Part shown: positions 24,236 through 32,885 of the stretch, in pieces
How positions within the stretch are numbered: position 1 is the stretch's first letter
Layout of the letters: each line of letters starts with the position of its first letter
Source of the DNA: Chitinivorax sp. PXF-14
Lineage (GTDB): Bacteria > Pseudomonadota > Gammaproteobacteria > Burkholderiales > SCOH01
Reading direction: 5' to 3'
Assembly (NCBI RefSeq): GCF_040812015.1
Contig: NZ_JBFNXJ010000003.1
Coordinates: forward strand, 62,001-126,000
Length of the DNA: 64,000 nucleotides
The notes under the pieces: model-generated
Database searches by the model: none
Seen by the model: only the letters and a program-made list of their open reading frames with translations
What the model was told of the DNA's origin: nothing
Translations under genes and position numbers: made by a program

Positions 24236-24817
24236 TCAGTAATAAGCGTTGTTCTGTTCCATCTCGCCCAGCCAGGAATAGATTCCGCCCAGCAGCATGA
24301 ACACGCTGTCCATGATTTCGGAGAGGTGCCTTACGTTGACGTGCCGTAACTCTGGGAGCGACACCTCGCCCTTCTTCGTCGTGGGGTACCGGAAGGCAAA
24401 CGAACCGGGATCGACGGCATCGAGTTGGTGGATGAAATCCTCAACGGCTGGCAACTCTTTCTCGTCCTCTCGAGGGTTGAGCTGTCCGAGGTGCCTGCGC
24501 AGTTCGCTCCACAGCGACATCAGGCCGTGTTGGTGGTCGGCGACGGCTTCCTTGCCAGCCAGGCGGCGGGCCAGCGGCAGGATCAGTTTCAGTTGGAGTT
24601 CCAGTCCCTGGCGATACAAGAACACCAGCGGGTAAACCACGCTGTCGAGGAATGCCTTGCGCTCGGCCAATGCCCCAACCAGTGCGTCGGCAGCGTCCTT
24701 GTAGCCAGCAGCGTAGATGTCCCAAGGAAAGTGGGTCCAACCCAGCATCGCATTGTTGTGCCAGTCCTCGCCCTGGATGAAGAGTTGTTGCCCGGCGAAG
24801 TCGGAGGGCGACCTCAT
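24236..24817 (-). CDS. HEPN-like helical protein
   Basis: The 193-residue product is all-helical. FLYRQGLELQLKLIL is followed by a histidine-containing segment, HQHGLMSLW, resembling the Arg-x4-6-His region of HEPN-type domains found in toxin and abortive-infection RNases. A canonical RxxxxH motif is not obvious, so catalytic activity is uncertain. It sits 95 bases downstream of the nuclease-like gene 24913-26280, in the same orientation, within the defence block of element B. The pair may be one system; the start ATG at 24817 has only a weak ribosome site. Confidence 0.6.
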   Translation of the reverse strand: MRSPSDFAGQQLFIQGEDWHNNAMLGWTHFPWDIYAAGYKDAADALVGALAERKAFLDSVVYPLVFLYRQGLELQLKLILPLARRLAGKEAVADHQHGLMSLWSELRRHLGQLNPREDEKELPAVEDFIHQLDAVDPGSFAFRYPTTKKGEVSLPELRHVNVRHLSEIMDSVFMLLGGIYSWLGEMEQNNAYY

Positions 24818-24912
24818 TCTGGCGAGCGGATCAATCTCCGCTGATGCATCGTCTTGGTCGTCCTGCGCAATGCTCTCCCAGAAGTTCGGTGGTGGCCCAT
24901 GGGGCTGGTTTG

Positions 24913-26280
24913 TCAGTTCGTCGGGACGCCGTAGCGTTTGAATAGAGCCTCGAAGAAGGTCTTAACGTCTGCCTTGGCCGTGGGCGCCTGCAGCTCCGCT
25001 GCGCCGAAGCGAAAGACCTCGTACCCCGCCAGCTTGAGTTCGCGGTCGGCCCTGACCATCTGCGCGTACTGCTGTACATCGGCGGTGCCTGCGGTATCCG
25101 CGTAGTGGTGTTTGCCGTCGACCTCAATCACGACTCGAACACCCTGCGGCAGCAGGAGCAGGAAGTCCATGCGAAAGCGCAAAAGCGCATCCGGCCCTCG
25201 CTCCTTGACCGTGCGCGGGTCCCAGTGCAACCATACTTCCGGCAGCAGCGCTGGCAGGTTCGGCACGGCACTGCGGAACCCCTCGAAGAAGGCATCGAAC
25301 AGCAGGGACTGCGGCGGGGAGTTGCGGGGCAAGCTGGCCTTGAGGCGCGCGTATAGCGAACGCTTGGCCTGCGTGGCATCCGCGATCTGCTCGGTATCGC
25401 TCCACCATTGCTGCAGGTCGTTCCAGCGCAGTCCGTCGTTGCCGATGGGGCGGTCATAGACTAGCACCTTGTCCGCGTTGGTGACGATCTCGACGTCGTT
25501 GTCCAGCGCGTCACGGAAACGCAGGTCAGGCTTATCGGGTGAGGCGAAGATGAGATTCTTCGGCCTGCCTTTGGTCGCCGCGTGCAACGAGACCATTGAG
25601 AAGACCGGGTAGCCGCCCTCCGAACCAGTCTCACGCAGCTCAACGCCGCAACTGCGCAACGACTCGTTGACGCATGCGACGAAGTGGCGTTGCGCTGCCT
25701 CGTCGGGGCGCACATCGGCCGAAGCGAGTCCCTCCAGGAACAGCGCAAAGCGCCGGTCGGAAGCATCATAGGCGCCCAACTGGTCGAACAATGTTTCAGC
25801 CGGCCAGTCCTCCGGATTGCGATGGACGTGCTGCTGAATTTCTGCGCGCAATCCCGTGGGCTTCCCACCCAGCATGTGCATCCAGTCATCGGCATCCAAG
25901 ATCCACATTTGCTCCAGCAAGTCGTCGAACTTGCGAGCATCCCCATACAGCTCTTCGTTATTGAGCCGCCGCGCGACCTCGCGCCGATACCGCTTCGGGA
26001 TCGGTGGACACGCACTGTCGCTCCAGAGAATGTCCTGAATCTGGTTGCGCGTGGTGGCATTGGGCGGATGGCGCACCAGCAGCTTGCGTGCAACCGCAGG
26101 CAGGTCGGTGTCCGCTACCGCGTCGAAGCTGGAGGTCATGCGCTCGCGCTTGGAACCGTCAGCGGCAGGCGCAGGCAGCCCCAATTCTTCGCAAAGCGTC
26201 GGCAGCATGGTATGCGTGCCGGCGTCTTTCAACCCCGTGACGAGCGGTTCCAGCAGCGTGCGAAGTTGCGCGTAGTCCAT
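24913..26280 (-). CDS. Abortive-infection-like protein with C-terminal PD-(D/E)XK nuclease-like domain
   Basis: The 455-residue product has an N-terminal helical domain (LRTLLEPLVTGLKDAGTH, SKRERMTSSFDAV) that weakly recalls AbiJ N-terminal domains. The C-terminal 86 residues look like a DUF559/Vsr-type endonuclease: RMDFLLLLPQGVRVVIEVDGKHHY in two parts (Asp372, Glu386, Lys390), then RADRELKLAGYEVFRFGAAEL. It is flanked by the HEPN-like gene and the AbiE-like pair. The domain order suggests phage defence with nucleic-acid cleavage, an inference from fold and neighbourhood only. Confidence 0.65.
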   Translation of the reverse strand: MDYAQLRTLLEPLVTGLKDAGTHTMLPTLCEELGLPAPAADGSKRERMTSSFDAVADTDLPAVARKLLVRHPPNATTRNQIQDILWSDSACPPIPKRYRREVARRLNNEELYGDARKFDDLLEQMWILDADDWMHMLGGKPTGLRAEIQQHVHRNPEDWPAETLFDQLGAYDASDRRFALFLEGLASADVRPDEAAQRHFVACVNESLRSCGVELRETGSEGGYPVFSMVSLHAATKGRPKNLIFASPDKPDLRFRDALDNDVEIVTNADKVLVYDRPIGNDGLRWNDLQQWWSDTEQIADATQAKRSLYARLKASLPRNSPPQSLLFDAFFEGFRSAVPNLPALLPEVWLHWDPRTVKERGPDALLRFRMDFLLLLPQGVRVVIEVDGKHHYADTAGTADVQQYAQMVRADRELKLAGYEVFRFGAAELQAPTAKADVKTFFEALFKRYGVPTN

Positions 26281-26292
26281 CGGGTGCGTGAC

Positions 26293-27165
26293 TCAGCCTC
26301 GCAGCGCCATGGCGCGCAGCAGCGCATCGATTTGCCCGAACGCATCCTGCTGCCACTGATCGGGCGCGCGATCACCCAGCGCATGGGTGTCTTCGACAAA
26401 GCGTCTCACACAGGTGGGGCCGTATCCCTCAAAGGTGTCGAACTTCTCTGCGATGTGCCGGAAGCCGCGTTCACCACTTGCATGCCCCAGTAGTGGACGG
26501 CATTCCTCCGCGAGCGCCTCGATCCCGCCAGGATAGTTCCGCACGCAGTAGTAGATGTCGTAGGCGTCCTTCTGCTTGTAGCGGCCCGCCAGCGCATGGC
26601 CTTTCATCGCCAGCAGAGCGGGAATGGAGCACACCGCGATCTCCACGCGGTTCGTCCCTCCATCCGGCATGGGCCCCGTCACAGCCACGAGTTGATAGAA
26701 CCGCATCGCCAGGTCGGCGCCATCTGCCCGTTGCACAGCGAAGTCGTTGATCAAGGGCGGATCGTTCTTGACGATTTCGGCGTCACGCGGCATCAAGAAA
26801 TCGACCACGACATCGATCGCTTCCCCGCCATCTCGCGCGGGAACCTGGCGAACCAATTGGAAACGCCGAAGCCCTTCGCGCTGAGCGTATCCATGGCCTT
26901 GGAGTGCGCCGACCAAGGTGGCGTACTCGCCGTCACCGAGTGCTTCCGCATCCAGCCCGACGTCCACGTCGAGCGTGCCAACGTGGGGCATGTCTTCGTT
27001 GGCCAGCAGCAGCCAGGGAACGGCGCCGCCGATGATGGCGAATTTGCCCTTGAAGCCGCCAAGAATCTGACCGATTTCGATCAGCACGGATTTCACGGCC
27101 GCGGTCGTGCGGTCGTCATACTCGGCCGCCGACTGCGGTTCCTTCTGGGGTGTCATTTGAGCCAT
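26293..27165 (-). CDS. AbiEii-like nucleotidyltransferase toxin
   Basis: The 290-residue product has a nucleotidyltransferase signature: FAIIGGAVPWLLL followed by TLDVDVGLD, with a further acidic residue in EAIDVVVDFLM. A later basic motif, YKQKDAYDIYYCVRNYPGG, matches the KxD-type motif of AbiEii toxins. AbiEii proteins of type IV toxin-antitoxin systems modify RNA or nucleotides and are countered by AbiEi. It overlaps the upstream antitoxin-like gene by 13 bases, indicating translational coupling. Type IV systems stabilise ICEs and protect against phage. Confidence 0.8.
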   Translation of the reverse strand: MAQMTPQKEPQSAAEYDDRTTAAVKSVLIEIGQILGGFKGKFAIIGGAVPWLLLANEDMPHVGTLDVDVGLDAEALGDGEYATLVGALQGHGYAQREGLRRFQLVRQVPARDGGEAIDVVVDFLMPRDAEIVKNDPPLINDFAVQRADGADLAMRFYQLVAVTGPMPDGGTNRVEIAVCSIPALLAMKGHALAGRYKQKDAYDIYYCVRNYPGGIEALAEECRPLLGHASGERGFRHIAEKFDTFEGYGPTCVRRFVEDTHALGDRAPDQWQQDAFGQIDALLRAMALRG

Positions 27166-28214
27166 GAGAGTCGCTCCTGCCGCAAGTGGTCGGCGGCCTC
27201 GGCGCCGCGCTCGCCGGCGATTGAGAGGTCTAGGTAAGTCTGAATAGGACTCGTGCAGACCGCGCCCGGTGCAGGTTCAACGGTGTCGGCGAGCAGTCCC
27301 AAGTCCTTCGGCACGGTGACGACCACGTTCTCCCCCTTAGAGGCGGGCGTGAGCTTCAGCGCTGCCTGGAGCTTGCGCAGGCCTTCATCGTCGGCGAAGA
27401 AGTAGTGCGTGCCGGTGCGCGCGTAAGGCGATAACCACTGCGCCGCCGAAAACGATGCGAAGGCTGCGCGCCCGGGACCGTGGTCGGCGCGGAGAGCGCT
27501 TCGAGCTGCGTCTTCGAGTGCGCTGCCATGCAGTGGCGTGTAGAAGCGCAATCGCTCACCTAGTGGCGCGGTGTAGCTGTCCCGCCATGCGTCCAACAGC
27601 GCATCGGGCTCCGAGAGGACCAGGCCATTGTCCGAGGCGCGTGCCCATTCCCGATCAATCAAGCCGGTGCGCACATTACTAACGTGTCCAAGGCTGACCC
27701 CGGAGATTTCCGACAACTCGGTGACCCGCCATGCACGGCCGGGCTCGCGCAGCATGGCGCGCAGTACCTGAGCAGATTTCGGCCTGAACAGCGACTTGAG
27801 TTCGCGTTGTTCGGTCACAGGCTTGTCCGCCACCATACGCTCGATGAACACGCCGCCGAAGGCGATCCGGGCGTTTCCCTCCAAGTCGAGATAGCCGACG
27901 CCTTTCTCTTCGCACAACTGCCTCACCGCAGGTGAGATGTAGGGGGCGATGAAGACGGGCGTCGCCTGGGGGGCTTGGTGCGCAACGTAATTCCGCAGTT
28001 CCAACAGCGCGGACCGGGCGTACCGCGGTTGCCCGTTCGACTTGTACTCACAGATGAGCAGGTGCTGCCGACCGTCCACAAGCAGCCGGGCGATCAAGTC
28101 CGGCTCCCAATCGCCAGACACGGCTTCGGCGTCGATGCCTTCCACCTGAAGGAACGGAATCTTCTCAAGCAATCCACGCAGTGCCTCACCAGCACGGGCT
28201 TCTGCCTCTTTCAT
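27153..28214 (-). CDS. AbiEi-like antitoxin and autoregulator (long form)
   Basis: The ATG at 28214 (MKEAEARAGEALRG) has AAAGAGG eight bases upstream, preferred over earlier Mets that fall in the operator. The 353-residue product has an N-terminal nuclease-like fold (WEPDLIARLLVDGRQHLLICEYK, then PVFIAPYISPAVRQLCEEKGVGYLDLEGNARI in pieces). A winged helix follows (VLRAMLREPGRAWRVTELSEISGVSLGHVSNV), and then a C-terminal domain. This resembles the long AbiEi class (COG4861). It should repress its own promoter; two similar dyads lie directly upstream. Confidence 0.78.
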   Translation of the reverse strand: MKEAEARAGEALRGLLEKIPFLQVEGIDAEAVSGDWEPDLIARLLVDGRQHLLICEYKSNGQPRYARSALLELRNYVAHQAPQATPVFIAPYISPAVRQLCEEKGVGYLDLEGNARIAFGGVFIERMVADKPVTEQRELKSLFRPKSAQVLRAMLREPGRAWRVTELSEISGVSLGHVSNVRTGLIDREWARASDNGLVLSEPDALLDAWRDSYTAPLGERLRFYTPLHGSALEDAARSALRADHGPGRAAFASFSAAQWLSPYARTGTHYFFADDEGLRKLQAALKLTPASKGENVVVTVPKDLGLLADTVEPAPGAVCTSPIQTYLDLSIAGERGAEAADHLRQERLSWLK

Positions 28215-28227
28215 CGAATGAACCTCT

Positions 28228-28244
28228 TTCAGCATGCGCTGAAA
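28228..28244. promoter_or_regulatory. AbiEi-type operator, proximal copy
   Basis: TTCAGCATGCGCTGAAA contains the perfect inverted repeat TTTCAGC/GCTGAAA around ATGC. It lies 14 bases upstream of the antitoxin ATG and matches a second copy at 28295-28311 in 14 of 17 positions. AbiEi proteins are known to repress by binding paired inverted repeats in their promoter. Confidence 0.6.
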
Positions 28245-28294
28245 ATACCATACTTCCTGAAAGGAGCCCACAAAATTTCACTATCCACGCACCC

Positions 28295-28311
28295 TTCAAC
28301 ATCTGCTGAAA
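28295..28311. promoter_or_regulatory. AbiEi-type operator, distal copy
   Basis: TTCAACATCTGCTGAAA is the second, less symmetrical copy of the dyad at 28228-28244. The two are 67 bases apart, bracketing the probable promoter of the toxin-antitoxin pair. Confidence 0.5.
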
Positions 28312-28391
28312 CACATCAACGGACTGAAATTCATCGGAAAGGCGGCCATGCCGCGCTGCGAGACCTCCTCTTTACTTGACAGCCCTCACTT

Positions 28392-28423
28392 AATGCCGTA
28401 CTTTTGTACGTAAATACGGCATT
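28392..28423. promoter_or_regulatory. Operator dyad upstream of the YfbU gene
   Basis: AATGCCGTA (28392-28400) and TACGGCATT (28415-28423) are perfect 9-base inverted arms, with a nested GTAC-TTTT-GTAC at the left arm. The downstream protein begins with a ribbon-helix-helix-like domain, so autoregulation at this AT-rich promoter region is likely. Confidence 0.6.
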
Positions 28424-28445
28424 TTACCGGAAAACTGGAGATTCC

Positions 28446-29135
28446 ATGGTACGCACTGAACGGCTGGAGCTGCGCGTCGACGAAGACCTGCTGCAGCGTA
28501 TTGATGACTGGATGGAGCAAACCGGCAGGGCCAGCTCGCGCTCGGATGCTTTTCGCCAGTTGGCGGACATCGGGCTGGGCACCATGACGGGCAAGACCGT
28601 CCACCTAAGCGCTGGCGACAAACTGAACTTCATGCTGTTGCGCGACATCGCCAAGCACTTGAAGGTGCCCACGGAAACCGACGTCGACCTGATGGCCGAA
28701 GTCATCTATGGTGGCCACTATTGGGCGCCGGCCTGGGAGATGCAGGGACTGTTACACAACCATGCCGATCGTCCCGCGGACGTGTCCCTTGTCGTCAATG
28801 TCCTGGACATGTGGAGCTTCATCGAGGAGCGAGTCGAAAAGCTCGAACCTAATGAACTGGAGAAGGTGAAGGCGGCAAACTATGGGCATGCGCCTAGGTT
28901 CGGCGGCTTCGATGGCAACAACGAAGCTGAGTTGATGAGCATCGCGCGGTTCCTCGTTGAGAAGATGAATCGCTTCTCGCGCTTCAAGGGACGGGACTTC
29001 AACTCGCACAGCCCCTCGGCTGCCCGTCAACGTCGTATGGCTGCAGCATTCGAGCCGATTCGCGCAACTTTGGCCCTGGGGCGTCAACTAAGCGCCAGCC
29101 AGATCATCGAGATCATTGAGGCGGGCCGCGCCTGA
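28446..29135 (+). CDS. YfbU-family protein with N-terminal ribbon-helix-helix
   Basis: The ATG at 28446 has GGAG five bases upstream. The 229-residue product starts MVRTERLELRVDEDLLQRID, a ribbon-helix-helix arm, then carries the YfbU domain: KLNFMLLRDIAKHLKVP, VIYGGHYWAPAWE, VLDMWSFIEERVEKL, FGGFDGNNEAELMSIARFLVEKM and SHSPSAARQRRM in pieces. E. coli YfbU overproduction is linked to cell death, and YfbU domains fused to DNA-binding arms are common in mobile elements. It is the only rightward gene of the defence block and appears separately regulated from the AbiE-like pair. Confidence 0.85.
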   Translation: MVRTERLELRVDEDLLQRIDDWMEQTGRASSRSDAFRQLADIGLGTMTGKTVHLSAGDKLNFMLLRDIAKHLKVPTETDVDLMAEVIYGGHYWAPAWEMQGLLHNHADRPADVSLVVNVLDMWSFIEERVEKLEPNELEKVKAANYGHAPRFGGFDGNNEAELMSIARFLVEKMNRFSRFKGRDFNSHSPSAARQRRMAAAFEPIRATLALGRQLSASQIIEIIEAGRA

Positions 29136-29203
29136 AGAGCGCAAAGTATTGAACAACTGTCGAGGCAAGACGAGACGCCATAAACGATCATGAGGTAGCT
29201 ACC

Positions 29204-29575
29204 GTGAAGACCGCCGCACAGACCACCTTCGCAGAACGCATTGGTCGCACCCTGGGCTGGGCCTGGCGAGGCTGTGCACGTCTGGATCAGCGAGCACAGG
29301 GCTGGTTGCACGCGAAGGGATGGACGCCAAGCGTTGCCAAGGCCGCGTTGCTGGTCGTCAAGCTCGCTGTGGTTGGCGTCCTGCTTTACACCACGTTCTG
29401 GCTGGCGTTGCTGCTTGCGTGCGTGATCGCAGGTGCTTGGCTACTCCGCAATGGCGATGGAAGCTACGACGAAGAGCAGAAAACAGAATGGCGGCACGGC
29501 ACTGCTGGCTTCGGTCTCTACACGGCCAATGAGCAGCGGATCGATCCGCACGATCCTGACGAAGATCAGCCTTAG
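29204..29575 (+). CDS. DUF3742 family ICE membrane protein
   Basis: A GTG start at 29204 with GAGG eight bases upstream gives a 123-residue product. MKTAAQTTFAERIGRTLGWA begins an amphipathic N-terminus. A single hydrophobic segment (VVKLAVVGVLLYTTFWLALLL in two halves, about 50-75) follows, and then an acidic, DPHDPDEDQP-ending tail. From memory this is DUF3742, a regular neighbour of traG in this ICE class. It is convergent with traG and the two stops abut with no visible terminator. Its role in transfer is not known. Confidence 0.82.
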   Translation: MKTAAQTTFAERIGRTLGWAWRGCARLDQRAQGWLHAKGWTPSVAKAALLVVKLAVVGVLLYTTFWLALLLACVIAGAWLLRNGDGSYDEEQKTEWRHGTAGFGLYTANEQRIDPHDPDEDQP

Positions 29576-31093
29576 CTACTTCACGGCCTTCAGCGCTACC
29601 CCTGCGCCTTTGCCCCCAGCAGCCTGCGCATCGCGCGTTCCAGCGGCCAATCCCTGAATCGCATTGCCGGCACGCACACCGACCCAGCCGAGCGAGGCCA
29701 CCCAGAACGTCGGCAGCACGATGAACATCGTCGCCATGACGAAGTTCAGCAGCATGTCTCCGAAGGCATTGTTCAGGCCGATCAGCGGATCGAAGTTGCT
29801 GTGCGGCCTGTTCGCACCGAACCCCCAGCCGTAGAGCGCATCGAGGATGGTGGAGTCGAGCCAGCGCGCAAGCTGGAACCAAAAGTCCACGAAGAACAGC
29901 GCGAACTCCACGCAGCTCACCGCGACCAGGGCCTTCAGCTCGTAGGTGCCGAAGACCAACACCAGTGGGATGCAGATGACCAATGCCATCTTGAGCAGCG
30001 TCAGCACCATCGGCAGTGCCTGACGCACCACGTCCATCGCCGGGAAAAAGCCCAGCGAGCCCATCGTCAACCCCAGGTCGCCGGCACCGCGCGTCACGAC
30101 GTTGGGCAGCGACTTCTCGATTTGCCCGCCGTAGTCGGTGTAAACGGCACCCTGGTTCATCTTCTGCTGCTGCGGCGAGACCACCGCACGGATCACCGAA
30201 TCGTTGACCTCGTTCTGCGACAAGAAGCCGGCCCAATGGCCAATGCGCGACAGCAGGCCAGGATCGACTTGAGCCAGCACCCTCGCACGCAGGCCATTGC
30301 TGCCGTCCGACCACCACTGCCCGCACGTCGGATAGCCGCCACCGCTGTCCACCTGCGCCAAGCCTGCATCGCGGCTGGCGTTGTAGGGCCAGGCCGTGCG
30401 CGGCGTGCTGGAGTGGTAGGTATCGTAGAAGCCCGCGGCGCTCTGGAAGTAGCTTGACCCGATCCAAGTGACGTCGTTCATCTGCTCATCGGACAGCGTC
30501 GGCCGGTCCATGAACAGCTTGGCCCGCGAAGGGCCGTAGCAGTCGTGTACGAAGTCCGCCACCTCCTGGGCAAGCACCGGGTCGTTGATGCGCGTCGCGT
30601 CCACGTCCATGCGGATCTGACGCAGATCCGTCCCGCAGGGGATCGCTGCCACCGCGGCGCCGGTGACAGCCTTGGAGATGGCGTGCATGAAATACCACCA
30701 CACCGGCACCAGCGCGCTCTGGTTGTTGAGCGTCGTGTAGGCGTTGGACCAGCCGGTGTCTGCCGGTTGCGGAACGCTGACCTGGCATTGCGCGGATCGC
30801 GTGGTGTCGAATCGGATCGTGGCGAGGTCGACCGGGATGAAGGGGATGCCGGCGAACATGATGACCATGATCGCCACCCACACGCGGTTTTCGATGCGCA
30901 TGGAGGACAGCACGCCCTTGTTGCCTTCGTCAGCCCCCTCGGCGCGCGCGCGAAGCCACTCCTGCACGACGATCACTACGAAGGGCAGCGCGAAAACGCC
31001 GCTGGCCACTAGGATGTTCCAGATGCCGTTGTTGACGATCCACCCGACGAGCGTCAGGTAATACTCCAGGTAGTCGGTCGTATAGAGGGTCAT
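29576..31093 (-). CDS. traG: Conjugal transfer protein TraG, N-terminal-domain family
   Basis: The 505-residue product is an inner-membrane protein with transmembrane segments near residues 10-45 and 72-90 and a C-terminal cluster (about 370-480). A cysteine-containing periplasmic stretch lies between (for example GGGYPTCGQWWSDG). It belongs to the TraG_N family of F-like/ICE conjugation systems, where TraG helps assemble the pilus and stabilise mating pairs. It is the most downstream tra gene of the leftward transfer operon and ends convergent to DUF3742. Confidence 0.9.
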   Translation of the reverse strand: MTLYTTDYLEYYLTLVGWIVNNGIWNILVASGVFALPFVVIVVQEWLRARAEGADEGNKGVLSSMRIENRVWVAIMVIMFAGIPFIPVDLATIRFDTTRSAQCQVSVPQPADTGWSNAYTTLNNQSALVPVWWYFMHAISKAVTGAAVAAIPCGTDLRQIRMDVDATRINDPVLAQEVADFVHDCYGPSRAKLFMDRPTLSDEQMNDVTWIGSSYFQSAAGFYDTYHSSTPRTAWPYNASRDAGLAQVDSGGGYPTCGQWWSDGSNGLRARVLAQVDPGLLSRIGHWAGFLSQNEVNDSVIRAVVSPQQQKMNQGAVYTDYGGQIEKSLPNVVTRGAGDLGLTMGSLGFFPAMDVVRQALPMVLTLLKMALVICIPLVLVFGTYELKALVAVSCVEFALFFVDFWFQLARWLDSTILDALYGWGFGANRPHSNFDPLIGLNNAFGDMLLNFVMATMFIVLPTFWVASLGWVGVRAGNAIQGLAAGTRDAQAAGGKGAGVALKAVK

Positions 31094-31116
31094 GGCGTGC
31101 TCCTCGCCTCAGTCGT

Positions 31117-31476
31117 TCAGCCGTTGCGCAGCAGTTGGCTGCCTTCGAGCAGCACCAGCGTCACAACGGCCGCGATCTCGACGTGCAGCAGGCGCTGGTG
31201 CGCCTCGGCCGATGGCTCGCGCTCGCGCAGGCGCCGACGCATCCACCACCAGCCGTAGGCCGTCGCGGCATAGACCAGCAGCCGCCACACCAGGAAGTGG
31301 GCCGAGTGCTCGCGCAGCCACCGTTCCCAGCCATCGATGCTGCCGACGACGCGCAGGCCAACGACGTTGACACCCGCGGCGATGCCGGCGACCACCAGCA
31401 CCCACAACAGCGCGAGGGCCACGCGCCGGTTGAACAACCAAGTGGGCCGCAGCCAGGCCCATGCACGCGCAGCCAT
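31117..31476 (-). CDS. Small ICE membrane protein upstream of traG
   Basis: The 119-residue product has at least three hydrophobic segments (VALALLWVLVVAGIAAGVNV, FLVWRLLVYAATAYGWWWM, LLHVEIAAVVTLVLLEGS) and a very basic N-terminus. It overlaps the TIGR03755 stop by one base and precedes traG by 23 bases, so it belongs to the transfer operon. Similar small proteins sit at this place in related ICEs without an assigned function. Confidence 0.75.
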   Translation of the reverse strand: MAARAWAWLRPTWLFNRRVALALLWVLVVAGIAAGVNVVGLRVVGSIDGWERWLREHSAHFLVWRLLVYAATAYGWWWMRRRLREREPSAEAHQRLLHVEIAAVVTLVLLEGSQLLRNG

Positions 31477-32876
31477 CAGTTGTTCCTCGGCTTCTGCACT
31501 TCCTTGAGCCGGTCGCGCGTCGTGTCGCCCTCGAAGATGCCGCGCGACCCGGCGGCGCGGGTTCCGTGCCGCTGCACGATCGCCATCGCCGAATTGCTGG
31601 CCAGCGTGCGCCGCAGCTCCAGCTCGGTCTTGAGGTTGTTGATCTCCTGCTCCAACGCCGTGTTCTCCTGATCGACCGCTTTCACGGCCAGCTCGTTGGC
31701 GGCGACGTTGGGCTCCTTCCTGCCGGTCAGCAGCGTACGCTGCAACAGCAGGGCCTTCTCCAGCACGCTCGACAGCGCGGCCTCGGACGCCAGGCGCTTG
31801 CCCAGCAGGTCTTGATCGGGTTCGTCGCGCAGTGCCTCGATGACGCCGCGCGTGATGGGCAGCGAGTTGCTGCCGGCGGCTTCGAGGTTCGCCACCGTCA
31901 TCGGCGTCGAGCCCGTCACGAGGCCCTGCAGCGCCTGCAGCTTGGTCTCGTACTCCTCCTGGATCACCGGCGTCAGGCCGACGCCGGGCGTCGTCTGCGT
32001 TTTGGTGCAGGTCTCGCAGGTGCGCTGCTCGCGCTCGCCGAGCACGCGGGTCGCGAAGTCCGCGGCCGCCTGCGGCGAGAACCAGGTCTGGCAGGTCAGC
32101 CGGTTGCCGCAGGACGCGCGCGGGATGGACGAGGTATCGGTGACGCCGCGGCTGTTGAGCAGGTTGTAGCCGGCACGAGTCACGTCACCGACCACCTTGA
32201 TCGAGCCCTGGCCCGAACCGCCCGCATTGCTGCCGCCGACCCAGGGCACGCCGTTGTTGCCCTTGTTCGATTCGGCCTGCTCCACGGCGGACACTGCATC
32301 GGTGCTGCTCACCGCATCGCGCAGCGCGAAGCCTTCAGCGAGCTGATCCCAGCCCGCCTGGCCGCCCGCCATGTCAGCCATCCGGTTGGCCATCGCCTTG
32401 CACGTCAGCTTGCTGCGGTCGAAATCGAGCCGGGCCTGCAGCACGCCGTTGGTCAGCAGGTTGTAAAGGCCCGGATCGGCGCGCTGGATGATCAGCGCCG
32501 GCAGCGAGGCCACGGCACTGGTCGCGCTCTGGATCACATTGCTCATGATCTGCTGGAAGCCGTTGGTGATGCCGTTCAGCTGGTTCTGCAGCGTCGTCGT
32601 GATGCTCATGTCGCCGCAGATCAGGTTGCTGTTCCAGCCAATGCCCACGCCGATGCTCTGCATGTTCCCGGCGCCGCCCATGGACACGGCGCGGCCGCCG
32701 CCGATGCTGTAGAGCACGTCGTCGCCGATGACGCTGCCTGTCACACCGACACCGTTGGGATCGATGCGGGTGGCCGCCCAGGCGACGCCAGCCGCAGCGG
32801 TGACGGCGCAAGCAAGCGCGATTCTGAGCGTGTAGCGCTTGGCGCCATGCGTGATGCGGGAGAGAGACGTTTTCAT
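31476..32876 (-). CDS. Integrating conjugative element protein, TIGR03755 family (TraH-like position)
   Basis: The 466-residue product carries an N-terminal signal peptide (ALACAVTAAAGVAWA, cleavage about residue 34) and is expected in the periplasm. The block GNMQSIGVGIGWNSNLICGD, several cysteines (for example CETCTKTQ and CGNRLTCQ) and a C-terminal coiled coil (ALEQEINNLKTELELRRTL) are visible. This ICE-specific family occurs next to TIGR03756 and TraG and is assumed to belong to the outer assembly of the transfer channel. The DsbA-like protein upstream may form its disulfides. Confidence 0.88.
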   Translation of the reverse strand: MKTSLSRITHGAKRYTLRIALACAVTAAAGVAWAATRIDPNGVGVTGSVIGDDVLYSIGGGRAVSMGGAGNMQSIGVGIGWNSNLICGDMSITTTLQNQLNGITNGFQQIMSNVIQSATSAVASLPALIIQRADPGLYNLLTNGVLQARLDFDRSKLTCKAMANRMADMAGGQAGWDQLAEGFALRDAVSSTDAVSAVEQAESNKGNNGVPWVGGSNAGGSGQGSIKVVGDVTRAGYNLLNSRGVTDTSSIPRASCGNRLTCQTWFSPQAAADFATRVLGEREQRTCETCTKTQTTPGVGLTPVIQEEYETKLQALQGLVTGSTPMTVANLEAAGSNSLPITRGVIEALRDEPDQDLLGKRLASEAALSSVLEKALLLQRTLLTGRKEPNVAANELAVKAVDQENTALEQEINNLKTELELRRTLASNSAMAIVQRHGTRAAGSRGIFEGDTTRDRLKEVQKPRNN

Positions 32877-32885
32877 GGGGACACC

